From an uncultured Aquimarina sp. (GTDB lineage Bacteria; Bacteroidota; Bacteroidia; Flavobacteriales; Flavobacteriaceae), in NCBI GenBank assembly GCA_947500505.1, contig CANMSL010000002.1:1-64000 (forward strand): a stretch of DNA of 64,000 bases, given 5' to 3'. Each line of letters begins with the position of its first letter. Within the stretch, counting starts at the first letter, position 1. Positions 63,090-64,000 of the stretch are shown piece by piece. Made by a program: the position numbers and the translations under genes. Under the pieces are notes generated by a model. It was not told the origin of the DNA. It saw only the letters and a list, made by a program, of their open reading frames with translations, and searched no databases.

Positions 63090-64000
63090 TTATATTACTT
63101 CCAACTCCTTACCAACTTTAATAAACGCTTTTACTGCTTTTTCCAAGTGCTCACGCTCGTGGCCTGCTGATAATTGTACTCTGATCCGTGCTTTCCCTTG
63201 TGGCACTACCGGATAGAAAAATCCAATCACATAGATACCTTCATCCAGTAGCTTAGCAGCAAACTCTTGCGCAAGCGTCGCCTCATATAGCATCACAGGA
63301 ACAATCGGATGATCTCCCGGAACAATGTCAAATCCTGCGGCGGTCATTTCTTTTCTAAAATATTTGGTATTTTCTTCTAACTTATCTCTAAGCGCTGTTG
63401 ACGAACTCAATAAATCCAAAACTTTAATCGACGCACCCACTATTGATGGAGCTACTGTATTAGAGAACAAATAAGGTCTGGAGCGCTGTCTCAGCATCTC
63501 TACAATTTCTTTTCTTGCTGCAGTAAAACCTCCTGACGCACCGCCAAGTGCTTTTCCATAGGTTCCTGTTATAATATCGATTCTACTCATTACATTTCTA
63601 TATTCGTGGGTTCCTCGTCCGGTTTTGCCTAAAAAGCCTGTAGAATGACATTCATCAATCATTACCATTGCTTTATAGGTATCTGCTAAATCACAAATTT
63701 TATCTAATTGGGCAATCGTTCCATCCATGGAAAAAGAACCATCTGTTACTATTAAAATCCTTCTGGATCCTTTTGCTGATTGCAATTGTTTTTCGAGATC
63801 GACCATATTATTATGTTCGTACCTGAAACGTTTTGCCTTACACAAACGAATTCCGTCTATAATAGAAGCGTGATTTAAGGAATCAGATATTATTGCATCC
63901 TCCGCAGTAAGGATTGGTTCAAAAACACCTCCATTAGCATCAAAAGCAGCTGCATATAATATACAATCTTCCATTCCCAAAAACGCTGCAGTCTTACGCT
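63090..64000 (-). CDS. kbl: Glycine C-acetyltransferase (2-amino-3-ketobutyrate CoA ligase), partial
   Basis: The reading frame runs off the window edge at 64000, so the N-terminal about 90-100 residues are missing; the visible internal start-like codons are not the true start. The PLP enzyme of the alpha-oxoamine synthase family interconverts glycine plus acetyl-CoA and 2-amino-3-ketobutyrate in threonine breakdown. Visible motifs are [38 protein letters not shown], and the PLP lysine in [13 protein letters not shown]. Related enzymes (KAS, BioF) share the fold, but sequence style fits Kbl best. Confidence 0.93.
   Translation of the reverse strand, partial: RKTAAFLGMEDCILYAAAFDANGGVFEPILTAEDAIISDSLNHASIIDGIRLCKAKRFRYEHNNMVDLEKQLQSAKGSRRILIVTDGSFSMDGTIAQLDKICDLADTYKAMVMIDECHSTGFLGKTGRGTHEYRNVMSRIDIITGTYGKALGGASGGFTAARKEIVEMLRQRSRPYLFSNTVAPSIVGASIKVLDLLSSSTALRDKLEENTKYFRKEMTAAGFDIVPGDHPIVPVMLYEATLAQEFAAKLLDEGIYVIGFFYPVVPQGKARIRVQLSAGHEREHLEKAVKAFIKVGKELEVI

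Overview
The window comes from the chromosome of a member of the Bacteroidota, almost certainly a marine Flavobacteriaceae. The evidence is the flavobacterial gliding genes gldB and gldC, type IX secretion (T9SS) C-terminal sorting domains, a DnaG with a degenerate zinc ribbon, the order of the division and cell-wall (dcw) cluster, low GC, and promoters of the TTG-N18-21-TAnnTTTG type. An Aquimarina-like genus is a guess from protein style, not something shown here.

Region 1, about 1-17060, looks accessory. It lies between two degenerate 3' halves of what appears to be an initiator tRNA (601-640 and 17014-17060). It carries two zinc-metalloprotease lipoproteins (one with SLH repeats), a TPR-LytS kinase with a LytTR regulator, a small cysteine-containing secreted protein and a NarL-type regulator. 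It also holds a cassette of cell-wall-targeted exoproteins: an M23 endopeptidase, a TolB-like propeller protein, an Amidase_3 amidase, a lipoprotein with an unrecognised N-domain, and an S8 protease lipoprotein. Three of these (8044, 11460 and 13505) share an exactly 840-nt, gap-free module of 280 aa.

Region 2, 17213-33740, is core: tRNA-Arg, a YqeY-like gene, then the dcw operon on the minus strand. Its order of transcription is mraZ, rsmH, ftsL-like, ftsI, murE, mraY, murD, ftsW, murG, murC, ftsQ, ftsA, ftsZ. Three GTGGTA boxes at 10-bp spacing sit just upstream of the mraZ promoter, and a fourth overlaps the mraZ start codon.

Region 3, 33964-49936, is mixed housekeeping: a hydrolase with engB, gldB-gldC, nadE, a response regulator with Glu at the phosphoacceptor position, dnaG, a large T9SS adhesin-like protein, a sigma factor/membrane protein/barrel operon, a polyprenyl synthase, rlmN, and a CHI-like/DUF2147 fusion.

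Region 4, 50310-62948, is a long minus-strand run: pheA, aromatic aminotransferase, tyrA, DAHP synthase-chorismate mutase, rsgA, dtd, two DUF3857 proteins, a MazG-like protein, a small membrane protein, aroA and queA. Upstream of pheA is an unannotated, apparently complete transcription attenuator. A 25-aa leader peptide with 7 Phe and 2 Tyr (62819-62896) is followed by an antiterminator segment and an intrinsic terminator just before pheA. This is the most striking finding. The window ends inside kbl.
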